Below the pieces are notes generated by a model, which saw only the letters and a list, made by a program, of their open reading frames with translations, made no database searches and was not told the DNA's origin. A stretch of 64,000 nt of DNA from Diphasiastrum complanatum. Lineage: Eukaryota; Streptophyta; Lycopodiopsida; Lycopodiales; Lycopodiaceae. Positions within the stretch are counted from its first letter, which is position 1. Each line of letters begins with the position of its first letter. Positions 34,749 to 46,136 of this stretch are shown piece by piece. The stretch spans positions 32,799,732-32,863,731 of the forward strand of contig CM055095.1 of assembly GCA_029204225.1 (NCBI GenBank), written 5' to 3'. The translations under genes and the position numbers were made by a program.

Positions 34749-34838
34749 CCCAACAAGGTTGGTTCAGTTGGTTAGCTTGACATCCAAAGTTTCTTTGGTC
34801 CCAGATTCGAGCCTCCCCTTGGCAACCAAGAAGCATAA
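34749..34838 (+). mobile_element. tRNA-derived retroposon, copy 2
   Basis: About 90 bp, A box 'TTGGTTCAGTTGG' and B box 'AGATTCGAGCC', same 3' end (ACCAAGAAGC). Flanked by an 11-bp direct repeat, taagggtgcag, at 34738-34748 and 34839-34849. It closely matches the copies at 10408 and 35101. Confidence 0.82.
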
Positions 34839-35100
34839 TAAGGGTGCAGAGTGGCCATGCACAGCCTTCCATGCGGAGGCTTTTCAAATTGAGGAAAAAA
34901 CCTCAAATCAAATTTCATGTGGGGGAAGGGGCCAACTATGTGCAACCCTTGTGCTTGAGGAGGGCATTTGATGTTCCACCTCCCTTGATCATGGTTCAAG
35001 TGATTTTTGAATTTCCGTCTAGGCGCCTTGTAAACTGGAAAATTTCAATAAGCATTGCGAAGGTCTCTAAGAGAGGCCATTCCCACTTTTGTGATTTAAA

Positions 35101-35185
35101 CCCAACCGGGTTGGCTCAGTTGGTTAGCTTGACATCCAAAGTTGATCCCCCCAAGTTAGAGCCTCCCCTTGGAAACCAAGAAGCC
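35101..35185 (+). mobile_element. tRNA-derived retroposon, copy 3
   Basis: 85 bp, A box 'TTGGCTCAGTTGG', degenerate B box 'AAGTTAGAGCC'. Flanked by a 15-bp direct repeat with two mismatches (cttttgtgatttaaa at 35086-35100, cttttgtgacctaaa at 35186-35200). Only 262 bp from copy 2, in the same orientation. Confidence 0.8.
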
Positions 35186-35322
35186 CTTTTGTGACCTAAA
35201 GCCATGGCCTTTTGTGAAAGAATTCACTGAAGCTTCCAAGTAGATGAGAAAAGTGCTGGTTGATGCTTTCACACAAGGGAGAAGTCCTGACTAGGATTCT
35301 AACGACCATTCCCTTTCCTATA

Positions 35323-35431
<109 letters not shown>

Positions 35432-35439
35432 AGGTTGTT

Positions 35440-36050
35440 GCGGACAAAAGCTGATTCTTGGATTTTGATTGGGCCACGTGTGCCCTAAACTTCATGGACG
35501 GGCAGTTGGTTGGGCCACATGTGCCCTAGACTTCATGGATTGGCAGTTGACGAGCAAATGACGGTGCATCTTAGATCTTCTAGAATGTTTGCGACCTAGA
35601 AGTTCGAGAAAGAGAGAAAGTTTGAGAAAGAGAGCACGATAGTGACAGCTATAATTTATCTTATTGTCCAGATTACTTGCATCGCCTTTGCTGTATGCTC
35701 TCCGCAATACTGGCCACTAAATTACATTGGCAAACTAAAGCATAAAAGAAACCTGGGTTGTCATGTTCATGGGTACAAAAGAAATGAATTTTTCCTTGTG
35801 CAAAATTTGAAGAAATGAAGCCCAAATTTTGCCCTATGCAGGCTCCCTAATTCATGGCATCCTCCGCCCTGCTTCTTGTCACAAGAAATGAAATTGTTGT
35901 GTCACATTTATGCTCTTGATAATACAAGAAGCTTACTTTCGTGTAAAGCACTATCAAAAAAATTTGTGTGTATTTTGTAATAACTTTAATTTCAGGAATA
36001 TGACAGCTGTATTAACTTGAAACATTACAGGAACCTTACCACCCTTACAA
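35440..36050. other. Intergenic, short direct repeat
   Basis: 'gggccacRtgtgccctaRacttcatgga' occurs twice, 35471-35498 and 35512-35539. No gene recognised. Confidence 0.5.
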
Positions 36051-36059
36051 CTCTGTAAT

Positions 36060-36215
36060 GTCCTTCTTAAAAAATAATTTTACCGCAGGTAAAATGACAA
36101 AAAAAATTACCAACAGTAAAAAAATTATTACCTCCTGTAAAAAAAATTCACATACTGTAAACAAAAAATATTACCATATGTAAAAAAAATTCACTTACTA
36201 GAAAAAACTAATGTA
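36060..36215. repeat. Array of short TTAC...GTAA hairpins
   Basis: About six units of ~24 bp, each a short inverted pair (TTACCGCAGGTAA, TTACCAACAGTAA, TTACCTCCTGTAA, and so on) separated by A runs. It lies just downstream of the recombinase gene's 3' end (36436, minus strand). Confidence 0.7.
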
Positions 36216-36435
36216 AAAACTTTGAATTGCAAGCACAAAATCACAATCATACAAAACTGAACATGATTCACCTTCCATTCAAAAAAGGTAATACTGAACT
36301 ACATTCTCTAATTCTGTCTCAAACATATACCATCAAAAAATTGACATCAATTTATGCCATTGTCAATGCTAATCTCTTCAAGAAAATATGCCACTATCAA
36401 TGTCCTTACGCTATTTACTTTAAGAAAATATCTAC

Positions 36436-38530
36436 TTATTCCTTAGAAAGAAAAGCTTTCAAGCTCACCAACAGATCAAAAGCAGAACCAGAATCACCAA
36501 GACTAAGTGTAATGTTGCAACTGTTCAAATTGTGAAATTGATGACCAATTTGGATAGAACTCGATCTACCAGCAGCAGAAAATATAGAATCTAATTTATC
36601 TTGATATTTTTTCATTTCCTCTTCGATAGCAATTGGCCCATCCATGCTATTCCAAAAATCAACATCTTCTTTGAAATATGGACAATTATTCTTCCTTCTT
36701 ACTGTGGCAACTTTAATTGTCTCGTTATCTGCTACAACAGCTTTGATTGCCTTACAATTTCCAGCAGATTCAACACCAACAGAATTTTCAGCAAAAACAT
36801 TCTGAGTTCCTACACCAGAAACATAACCAACTTCTTTTACTTCTTTCTTGCAATCAATATAATAGAGCTATTAAAAATTAGATGAATATCAGCCTCTTTA
36901 GCTTCAGAATACTTCTCTCGCTCCTGCTGTAATGCATCCTCAAACCGCAATGCCTTCCCATTCCACGTCTCTCCTGAGATTATACGTTGCAGAGCTCGAT
37001 CACGTACCATTTTTTTGCTACAATTGTACCTACATAAAAGACAACATGAACATTAAAATACACACCAAAATAACATCAGTAAGACTAAAACACAGATGAA
37101 ACAAAGCATACAGAAAAAAATTACAATCAAAAAATCATACTTCCCGTATGACTTTGCATCACAATGACCCGACAATAGCATTCCATACTCCACAGGTACA
37201 AACGCTTCTTCCGTCCTAGTAATTCCAACATCCCTGCCAGCTTTGTTACTGATTATCTTATTTTTTAGGGGAAGGTCACTAGTAAGCCGCATCGTAAGAG
37301 TCCTTGGCGTATTCCTCCCGACTGGACATTTCAAAAACCAGACAGCATCTGAAGGTTTCCATTTCAAGCAAGGTGTCAAAAATAAAGGATGCGGCCCACA
37401 TTCCTCAACACACCATTGAGGATGATGAGTGATAAGAACATTATACGTATCCAAAACATCCTTGATACCACAATCAACTACAGGACGGTGATATTCAGGA
37501 CCACAACGAGAAACATCAAAATGCCAATTCTTTGAGAAACCCTGACTGTACCTGTTCTAGAACAATGACAAAAAATTTAAAAAAATCTCCAAATAAACTG
37601 TCAAGACACAAAATATAATCTCGAAAAACTACCAAAAACACAACACGTATATCGTAATTACCTTAGAATGGTTCGACCGCTTGAATCAGATATTATACTG
37701 AAATCAGTATCATCAAGCCTGCGAAGCTCAGAGGCACCTCGAATGAAAAAATTCTGAGTACAGAAGTAGCCAAATCTAAGATTCACACCAGAAGGACTAG
37801 TCGGTTGACATATTTCTTGTGCAAGCATTTTGCTTTCCTCATTAATTGTCAACACATCACTTTTCTTCACACTTTTGCCCAAACCACAAGTAGATGAACA
37901 AATGACAGCTTCATCAGCAACAAGCTTGGCGCGATTATATCGAGGATCTGTAAGAATGTTAAAAGGGATAACAGTAACCCCAGTTTCAAGTACGCGTTAA
38001 GCTTGACGAGCACGTAACAATCTACCAATGCCTTTGAATAATGCTTGAATACTGCAAATAATAAAAAACATCTCAAAAATCATAATCCATGCTATCATAA
38101 CAGTAATGAAACATGAAATGTAATGACACCACATGAAAAACAATTTAGGTGGACCTTCCAGGAGGGTACACCTGTCCATCTTTCTTAGTAACCTGCAATA
38201 AGCTAACATCTCCACAAAATCTTTAATATCTCCATGCTCAAAAAGATCTTCAATACTTTCAGCAGCAGTACTATAGCCTCGAAACTGCCTCCATTCATCA
38301 AAAGCTTTACGGACCCACATCTCAGCATGCTTACTACTACGACGACCACCACTATTCACATTATTAAGCTCAACTACATCTATATCTCTGAAGCGAGAGA
38401 TTCTACATCTTTCAACAGCACAATCTTGATTCACATTATCAGTACCACAATCATTAAAACACACATTTTCAGAAACAGGACCAGAACAAAGCAGAGTAGA
38501 GGAATCCACAACATCTGCTTCAGTGGACAT
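36436..38530 (-). pseudogene. Crypton/ZMYM-like tyrosine recombinase gene, decayed
   Basis: Exons from splice sites: start to 38155, 38051-37662, 37551-37141 and 37029-36436; intron phases agree. Landmarks: 'WVRKAFDEWRQFRGYS' N-terminal helix, 'KKDGQVYPPG' in a shifted frame, 'FGYFCTQNFFIRGASELRRL', then the recombinase core 'NKAGRDVGITRTEEAFVPVE', 'LLSGHCDAKSYGKY' with Arg, the Gly-His pair and the candidate nucleophile Tyr. This is the arrangement of Crypton tyrosine recombinases and the related domain of ZMYM/QRICH1 proteins. The C-terminal tail is Lys/Glu-rich. Breaks: one-base frameshifts near 38195 and 36875, and an in-frame TAA at 37997. The start is uncertain: ATG 38530 is in frame, but a frame from ATG 38661 (MADFMDVDCEGG) could be an upstream exon. 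Possibly expressed if the breaks are assembly errors. Confidence 0.7.
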
Positions 38531-39002
38531 AGAGGCATTGCAACAACCTGTAGCTTGAAAGCAACATCTTCCACTATATTATTATCATCAGACAAATGAA
38601 GATCAAAAGAAGGACAACAAATCACCCCACCCTCACAATCAACATCCATGAAGTCTGCCATACTCAGCTAGAAACAAAATGCTGGAAATATTGTTCAAAG
38701 CAAAACCACAGGAGACCTTGTTCAAAACGAAATAATTGGCAAAGATGTAAACAAAACCATAAACAACCTCAGAAATGTATGAAAAGCATTTCATTAAATG
38801 GTCACACCTACATAAACAACAATAAATGCTAGTCTCATCAAACATACAGTAAAATGTGCATCATTAATAGTGCTCCAAATCGTGCTCTCCTCATACATCC
38901 ATGCACCATCACTCCTTCAAGCTCGTACAGAACCCCAACGCTCCTACAGAACCAGAATGCTCCATTAGAACAATAGCGCTCCATAGCTCCTTCACAAAAA
39001 CA

Positions 39003-39343
39003 TCATCCGCTCCTGCACCTTTAGAACAAAAACCATAGCCAAAAAACATCTTTGAACCATAATGCCTCCAGCAGAACCATAGCTAAAGCAAGTTTTTGAA
39101 CCATAGCCCCTCCATGACATCCACAACTAAAGCATAAAACTGTTTTGAACCATAGCGCCTCCATCAGATCCATATCTAAAGCCTAAACATGTTTTGAACG
39201 AAAGCGCTCCTACAGAGCCATGGAGCTCCATCGTTGCGGCTTCAGAACACAAACAAGACATCAAGTGTAAAAAACGAGCACCTCCATAGACAAAGAGGAA
39301 ATGGCGGGGTAAACATAGACAAAGAGAAAATGGCGGGGTAAAA
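39003..39343. repeat. Minisatellite (~49-bp units) and a 29-bp duplication
   Basis: Four degenerate units between about 39048 and 39235 share 'ttgaaccatagcgcctcca' and 'taaagc'. Related 'gctcctacagaacca' words start earlier, at about 38930. A separate 29-bp direct repeat with 'aaatggcggggtaaa' spans 39287-39343. This is upstream of the recombinase gene. Confidence 0.7.
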
Positions 39344-39412
39344 TCTGCACAGACACGAGTAAAATACAGAAAGTTCGAGAGAATTAAAATTTTTTCGATA
39401 CTGCTTTACGCC

Positions 39413-39442
39413 GGGGAAGGCCCCCGCCCGAGGGCCTTCCCC
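39413..39442. repeat. GC-rich perfect hairpin
   Basis: GGGGAAGGCCC (39413-39423) pairs with GGGCCTTCCCC (39432-39442): an 11-bp perfect stem with an 8-nt loop, standing out in AT-rich DNA about 0.9 kb upstream of the recombinase gene. No T run follows it on the plus strand. Confidence 0.85.
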
Positions 39443-39541
39443 TTGAGGGTGTACATATCTTTTTAATCAATGTACCTACTAGTTTTTTCTATGAATAAAT
39501 GCAGAGGGTATTTCTTCATGTTTCTTCCTGCTCATAAGTCA

Positions 39542-39543
<2 letters not shown>

Positions 39544-39621
<78 letters not shown>

Positions 39622-39840
39622 CAATGTTGAAGATTGAAAGGCAACTCTAAGTTTTTGTTAAAACTGAAGGAATGCTCATTTATTTAGTTTGATATTTGAA
39701 GGGTGCATGATTTAAATGCATTTCATTTGAAGTGCAAAAGGCCTAGGACGGGCATTTTGCCCTTCAATCTCCACAACTATAACTCACTCTCTCACTCATT
39801 CTCTCTTTCTCTCTCTCACTCACTCACTCACTCACTCACA

Positions 39841-39880
<40 letters not shown>

Positions 39881-39938
39881 AAACAGCCTATCTCCGACCG
39901 ATGCTCACATACAAGCACAAGCAACGAAAACAAAAGCA

Positions 39939-39997
<59 letters not shown>

Positions 39998-40389
39998 AAA
40001 CAGCCTATCTCCGACCTCTGCTCACATACAAGCACGAGCAACGAAAACAAAAGCAGTTATAGAATAACAGTTGTATGTGCGCTCGTCCTCACAACGATCA
40101 CACTTCCCTATCTGCTCCTTAGGACTACAAACGCCATCTTTTCTCTTGATCTCTCGATCAGGCAACAAATTATTGCACCCACTTTGCCAACGGAAATGAT
40201 CAACAAACAATTCACTGATGGGTTACCAACGGAAATGATCAACAAACAGGAAATCAGAATTGAACGATCCTGTTTTTCAGGATGCGTTGTGTGTGTTCTC
40301 TCTCCAACACCTCATCGTATCTATTTGTCGTCTCTCTCTCTCTCTCACGCGCCTTGCTATCCTCATGCCACAAGTGGCCATAACCATTG

Positions 40390-40450
<61 letters not shown>
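39544..40450. repeat. CT/CA microsatellites and an embedded ~85-bp duplication
   Basis: (CT)n(CA)n at 39544-39621, about 39842-39880 and 39942-39997; (CT)n at 40393-40449. Each of the middle two is followed by the same unit ('aaaacagcctatctccgacc' ... 'gcaacgaaaacaaaagcagt'), so microsatellite plus unit was duplicated in tandem. Also 'caacggaaatgatcaacaaa' occurs at 40188 and 40228. Confidence 0.9.
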
Positions 40451-40451
<1 letters not shown>

Positions 40452-40683
40452 CAACTCATGAACCTCTCTCCCTCTCCCTCTCATGAACCTCTCTCTCACT
40501 CAGCTGAGATCTCGTAGGCATAAATTTTTTTATGCTTCCAGCTGCTGCTGCTCAATAGAGCATTGTCATTCATGGCAAGAGGAATCAGGTTATGAATCGT
40601 CAATATAACACATAATACAGTGATTGAGTTACATCGACCAAAAATAGTGATTGAGTTATATCGGCCAAAAGAGCTTCAGAATA

Positions 40684-41307
40684 ATGACAACCCATTTGAT
40701 TCCCAATCACATCTTCGGATTAAATGGAGTTCTGAAGAATGCCTTGCATTTTATAGACGAGAACACGCTTCTATATCCGGCTGGCCATAATGTGGTATTT
40801 TTCACTCTGGATCAGAAGGTGCAGAAAATCATACCAGGCACAACTGACACCTCAGGGATCTCTGCTATTGCAGTCAGTCCAAGCAAAAGGGCCGTGGCCA
40901 TAGCTGAAAAAATTTCTTCTTTTGCTGGAGGGCTAGCTGGGGCAGAATTCAGGGCATCTACTGCTGGGTCTGATTCAAGGAGTTCTGTTTTTGATCACAA
41001 GGGTTTACCTGCAGATGCTAGATCAGTGGAAGGTGAATCTGACGGAAAAACTATTACTCTTGATACGAAGAGCGGCCCGATAATTAGCTTGTATGATACA
41101 TCTACTCTGAGGAAGAAGAAAGTGTTATCTGGAAGCGAGTCTGTTGCTGGTGCAAGGGAGTACGTTTCGATATCGTTCAGCTCGGATGGGAAGAACTTAG
41201 CTGCCCAAGCTGGTGCACCTGACTGGAATTTGGTTGTTTGGAATCTGGAAAAATCAAAGGTGGTGGCATCTGTTAAGGCTTCTCATCAGCAAGCGGAAGT
41301 TTATCAA
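40684..41307 (+). CDS. CFAP57: CFAP57 (WDR65) first coding exon
   Basis: ATG at 40684 opens 208 codons ending exactly at a consensus donor (CAA|GTAGGT, phase 0) at 41307/41308. The protein matches the N-terminus of cilia- and flagella-associated protein 57: 'HIFGLNGVLKN', 'LLYPAGHNVVFF', 'QKIIPGTTDTSGISAIAVSPS', 'VSISFSSDGKNLAAQ', 'WNLVVWNLEKSKVVA' and '...EVYQ' at the exon end, covering the start of the WD40 propeller. An extra Ser/Gly-rich insert lies at about residues 75-125. In other organisms CFAP57 is an axonemal protein linked to inner-arm dyneins; in plants it would serve swimming sperm. No frame damage. Later exons were not found in the remaining 22 kb on this strand, so the first intron is very long or the gene is truncated. 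Confidence 0.88.
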
Positions 41308-41349
41308 GTAGGTGCTTGCTTTTTTTTTTTGCTAGATCATAATCCAGAA

Positions 41350-41352
<3 letters not shown>

Positions 41353-41407
<55 letters not shown>
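41353..41407. repeat. (CT)n(AC)n microsatellite in CFAP57 intron 1
   Basis: CT run passing into AC run about 45 bp after the exon 1 donor. Confidence 0.95.
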
Positions 41408-41408
<1 letters not shown>

Positions 41409-41409
41409 C

Positions 41410-42152
41410 TATTTTGTGGCGAGAATTCAATCTCGATGACCCTGTGCAGCTGCCACAAAAGCTGCACAACATAGCAAAGCAAGCCTCCACAACTTCTTTA
41501 AATCAAAGGCTTTCTTAAAGTGTTCCTATGATCCAACACATATGGTCTAATCAAAGATAGCAGTGCAGACCCAAATATAAACATAAGGGCTTCAGTATTA
41601 GGAGCTGCACCAAACATGGGTTTTGAGTCCTAGAAATTGCACGTCCTGTACCCCCCACCCTAAAAGAAAAGAGACATTGTCCTCATTAGTGTCACACTAA
41701 TGAATATGGCAGGGATACGGTCCCGATGTTGAAGGGAACTACATAGGTCTCCGTTTGCAGAAGCTTGTGAATGGTGGAAAAGAAGTTGCTCCTTGAGTCC
41801 AAATGCCTAGTCCAGACGCTTAGAAAATCCATAAAAACTTCCTTAGTCTCCAAGTACTTTCACCAATAGGTCTGCCCTACCACTACACCAAATACTCAAT
41901 AGTGAATTTGCATTGATGTTGTCCAAAGTTGTGCCTAGTATATAGCCATTGGATTACAAGGAAGCGGATCAACATGAGTGGGCTAAAGAGCCTTGACAAA
42001 GTTATTCTTAGGAACTACTCAAATAAGGTTGACATGAAAAGGAGTTACTTTGAAAATTCTAGAGATTTTGAGTTGGTATGTGAGCTGAATAAGGACTTCG
42101 ACAATCTCAAAAGAAGCAGAATACCACGGAGCAAGCTTAGCAGGATGAGCAT
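41410..42152. other. CFAP57 intron 1, unassigned part
   Basis: No conserved exon recognised. A 90-codon open frame at 41929-42201 runs into the LTR and is not supported. Confidence 0.4.
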
Positions 42153-42642
42153 TGTTACGGCCATATTCGGTAAAGGACCTAGAATAGTCCTAATATGGTA
42201 GACCGGCCCTCCAGTATTCGAGATTATTGGTCACGCCTAGATTTAATTCCACATCACGGCCTGTTGGTGACTAATGACCTTGAGAGGACCCAGACACTCT
42301 AATTGAGACATATGGAGTAGTGCATGTAGATGTGACTGATATAGGCATGAGGTATGCATGAAGAGCTGTAACTTATTTATAGTTGACCTGCATGGGAATT
42401 GTATGTGCTCATGCACAGAATCCTACTCTCTATATATTGAGGTAGTGATTATTCCGTCGACGACTTGGTCTAGGTTACCTGATGAGCTCTTTTCCTCTTG
42501 CTGTCACATTGGCATGGCTTGGGGGCTAGATCCAGGAGGATTCTCCAAGAGCGGTCTAGGAATGGTTGGGTGGTTTTGCTCCACATTCTCTCTTGTGTTT
42601 TCCTATCCTCATCTTAGGGGATTGTCCCTAGTGGTCTTTACG
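42153..42642 (+). repeat. Left LTR (490 bp)
   Basis: Starts TGTTACGGCC and ends ...TCTTTACG; the right LTR ends ...TTTACA, so the terminal A has mutated. 'ctctatatattgagg' about 280 bp in is a TATA candidate. Confidence 0.92.
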
Positions 42643-42643
42643 T

Positions 42644-42655
42644 TGGTATCAGAGC
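42644..42655 (+). other. Primer-binding site (initiator tRNA-Met)
   Basis: TGGTATCAGAGC one base after the LTR. Confidence 0.88.
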
Positions 42656-45120
42656 TCGGCTAAGATGCGGTTTTTTGGATGGGATGGAGAGAAGTTCTAC
42701 ATCAAATCGGAATTGAAATGCACTTGGATTCACATCCCGGTTGGAGTGCTATTTTTCAAGGGAAATCGAATTTGGATTCTCTAATTCTTGTGTAAAGCAT
42801 GCTTTTCAAACTTGGTGGTAGAGTGCTCTTCTCCTTGTTTGATTTTTTAGAGCTGCTGTGGATTAGTGATGAATTCATTCTTATTTTTTGAAGCCTTGAG
42901 AAAATTTCTGTTTGAAGTAGAATGATCTACATGTGTAGATCCACTTTCTTGTTCCAATCTGTTTTTTTAGATGAATGATTTGCATAAGTCCATAATGTTT
43001 TGGACAGTTTGATTCAGATTTGGCAGCAACATGTTTATTGATAGATTGATGAGGAATCGATTTATCCTGAGTAAATAGATTGACTGTTGCTGGAAATCTC
43101 GAATTATGGTTTGCATGTGAGGATTTAAGGTTTTTCTAGTCTAGTCCTCTTGTGTTACATGCAAACTGAGAATTGAAACCATAGAATGGATTTGTAAATT
43201 GTAGATTCTCTCATATTTGGAATAGAGAAAGTGTTGCATGTAGATAAACCCTGTGAAACCCTCCTTGCATAGATGCCTGTCAATGGTTGTTTTGTTTTGC
43301 CTGGAAACAAAATGAGTTTCCCAGTGATGGCCGCTGGTAGAGTTCAGAACCTGCAAACTGGATCTTTGTAGATGTGGGGATAGCTTGGGTTGAGGTTCAG
43401 ACCCGATGTGAACCCTATTGAATCTCTGCTTGTTGTTGTCTACGACTGGAAGCATCCATCCGGGTGTAAGAGAGGCGCTAGTCCGGAATGGGAATCCTGC
43501 GGATTCTGTTCAGACCTTCCGTGAATGCTTCTAGCCTTTCTGGAATCCTCACATGATGATTTGTGAGTGATTTGGGGTCACTTTGAAGTCTTCTTGGATG
43601 TTGAGACAGATACTGATCTAAATGTGGTGTTATACTAGTATAAATAAGATCTTCACCTAGACATTTAAGATTTCTAAATCATGAGCAATTAACTTGAGTA
43701 GTTGATTTACTCCTGTGGAAGTTAATTGGTAAAACGGACAGTGTGAAGAGAATTCACCGGAAACTATTTGTTTTGTGTGTTGTAAGACACATAATTTATG
43801 AGTCATTTGGACTCATCAGGAAATTGTGTGCATAGGATATTGATTTCTTGGATGAGTATTTCTCAGTTGGGAAATAGACTTGATTCATTAGTGATTGTAT
43901 TCCTGAGAGCTCAATTGGATACCAGATCCTAATGGTGCCAATAATGGTAAACTGAATTTTGGGAATTCAGTAGAACTTTGAAATCTCTAGATGTTGTTCT
44001 AGGAGATTGTATAAAATTTATATTGTTAAAGACGAATGTTATAATAGTCTTTAATTTCTTGGTTGATTGTAGAATTTGGAACTCATAATTTGATTAAGAA
44101 TCAACTTGGAAGAATATTCTTGGAATCTAGTGATTTTCCTTGTGGAAAAGATTTCAGAATGATTCTTATATTTCCAGAGTTGTATGTTGTACATATACTC
44201 CAGTATCTTCCAATGGTTAAGTATGGTTTTAGAATCTTGTAAATTATGATTGACAAATCATAAGATTCTAAATGTTTATGATTGACGGATCATAAATTGA
44301 TACTTAAAAGTCATTTGAAGATTATAGGGAAATGTGAAGATTTTTAAGATAATGAGTAATTCTTGATCAATTGGGTGAGTCAAGGATTTAGATCTGTTAT
44401 TTGAACTCTAAATTCCTTTACTCCAGTGCATACTTGAGATTGTATGGATCTCACAGGCCTTTTCCATTAGGTAATTGGTTACTTATGAGGAATTGCTTTC
44501 TTAACAAATTGTAGTTATAAGTGCTTATGTACAAAGTTCGGTCTATATCTCTAGTTTTATAGGAGACAGATAAATCTATTAAGATACAAATAGATGCTGA
44601 TTTCTTGCATATGATGCTAGAAATGGGGTTGTTAGCTCATTAGAGTAACTGCAGTACTCTGGTTTGAGTTATGATTGTCTAAGACTTGATGGATCTCCTA
44701 GAGATTTTAGATGATTGAATTGTGGTATTTTAGAATATTTGGATATTCTAAGAATACTGGTATCAAGAAGCCTTATTTTCTACTAGATATTGACATGGAA
44801 TTTCTTTAGCTTTTGGATTTGATCTCTGAAATAAAGACGTTAATTCGCCCAGTGGTTCATGTAATTTGGATTACATGAAGGTGATGAATTTTTGTTTTGG
44901 AGTAGATCAACCCATTTGGAAGATTTATAGCTTAGTGTATCTTTTGGAATTTGAATTGGTATTCATGAGTAGAGGCAAGCATTTAAAGAATTGTTGCATC
45001 TCTGAGTACTTATTCAGATGGAAAGATCATACTAACAATAATGGTTCATGGGTAAGATTTGAAAGCTTAAGAAATAGTTTCATGTTTTCTTTTTTCCGTT
45101 CTGAGGACAAAACCTGTTTA

Positions 45121-45132
45121 AGGGAGGAAGAA
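45121..45132 (+). other. Polypurine tract
   Basis: AGGGAGGAAGAA adjoining the right LTR. Confidence 0.8.
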
Positions 45133-45622
45133 TGTTACGGCCATATTCGGTAAAGGACCTGGAATAGTCCTAATATGGTAGACCGGCCCTCCAGTATTCG
45201 AGATTATTGGTCACGCCTAGATTTAATTCCACATCGCAGCCTGTTGGTGACTAATGACCTTGAGAGGACCCAGACACTCTAATTGAGACATATGGAGTAG
45301 TGCATATACATGTGACTGATATAGGCATGAGGTATGCATGAAGAGCTGTAACCTATTTATAGTTGACCTGCATGGGAATTGCATGTGCTCATGCACAGGA
45401 TCCTACTCTCTATATATTGAGGTAGTGATTATTCCGTCTACGACTTGGTCTAGGTTACCTGATGAGCTCTTTTCCTCTTGCTGTCACATTGGCATGGCTT
45501 GGGGGCTAGATCCAGGAGGATTCTCCAAGAGGGGTCTAGGAATGGTTGGGTGGTTTTGCTCCACAGTCTCTCTTGTGTTTTCCTATCCTCATCTTAGGGG
45601 ATTGTCCCTAGTGGTCTTTACA
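45133..45622 (+). repeat. Right LTR (490 bp)
   Basis: Starts TGTTACGGCC and ends ...TTTACA; followed by TGCAT. Confidence 0.92.
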
Positions 45623-46136
45623 TGCATGGCCCTGGAAAGTAGTATAGCATCTGAAACCTAAAGTCACAAAGGCATGCTGGATGATTGATGGAGTTCATAT
45701 AGAAAAGTAGCAACATAAAGAGGCACATCACTAGGGTGATTAGGACCAGTCAATGTGATAGATAAGCTTGGAATGATGGAAAGGTTGTGAATCTAGTACT
45801 ACTAGCTAGTAGCTTTGGTAGAGCTGTTATAACTAAATTCAACAAAACATATAATCAACTCCCAATCAAATCCTCTCCTAAAGACAAGATTGCAAAGATG
45901 GTTAGTCAAAATTTGGAAATCTGATCAAGGAGTGGCATGAGCCACCCATGAGAGTCTATATGCCAAGCAGTTTAAGGTTTTCCAAATTAAGTTTTTGATC
46001 ACAATAAGACAAAATAGTTCTAGGTAAAGCTTTCGATCAGAATATCTCAAAGAAAAATTTGTGCATGCTGCTCAGCAGATATTTGACAGGGGCTGTAACA
46101 TAGTGCTCATACATTAGACAAATGATCAACCACAAT

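Larger units (their letters stand above)
42153..45622 (+). mobile_element. Non-autonomous LTR retrotransposon (LARD-like)
   Basis: Two 490-bp LTRs (42153-42642 and 45133-45622), a primer-binding site, a polypurine tract and a 2.49-kb interior with no substantial ORF. The LTRs differ at about a dozen positions by eye (~2.5%), so it is older than the copia at 19677. Flanks read AGCAT and TGCAT, a 5-bp target duplication with one mismatch. It must borrow enzymes from an autonomous relative. A reverse-oriented relative lies at 11880-12715. Confidence 0.92.

Noticed and set aside
42358-42663. 101-codon frame
   Set aside because: LTR sequence running into the primer-binding site.
45338-45661. 107-codon frame
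   Set aside because: Lies inside the right LTR and appears in the left LTR as well; no protein similarity.
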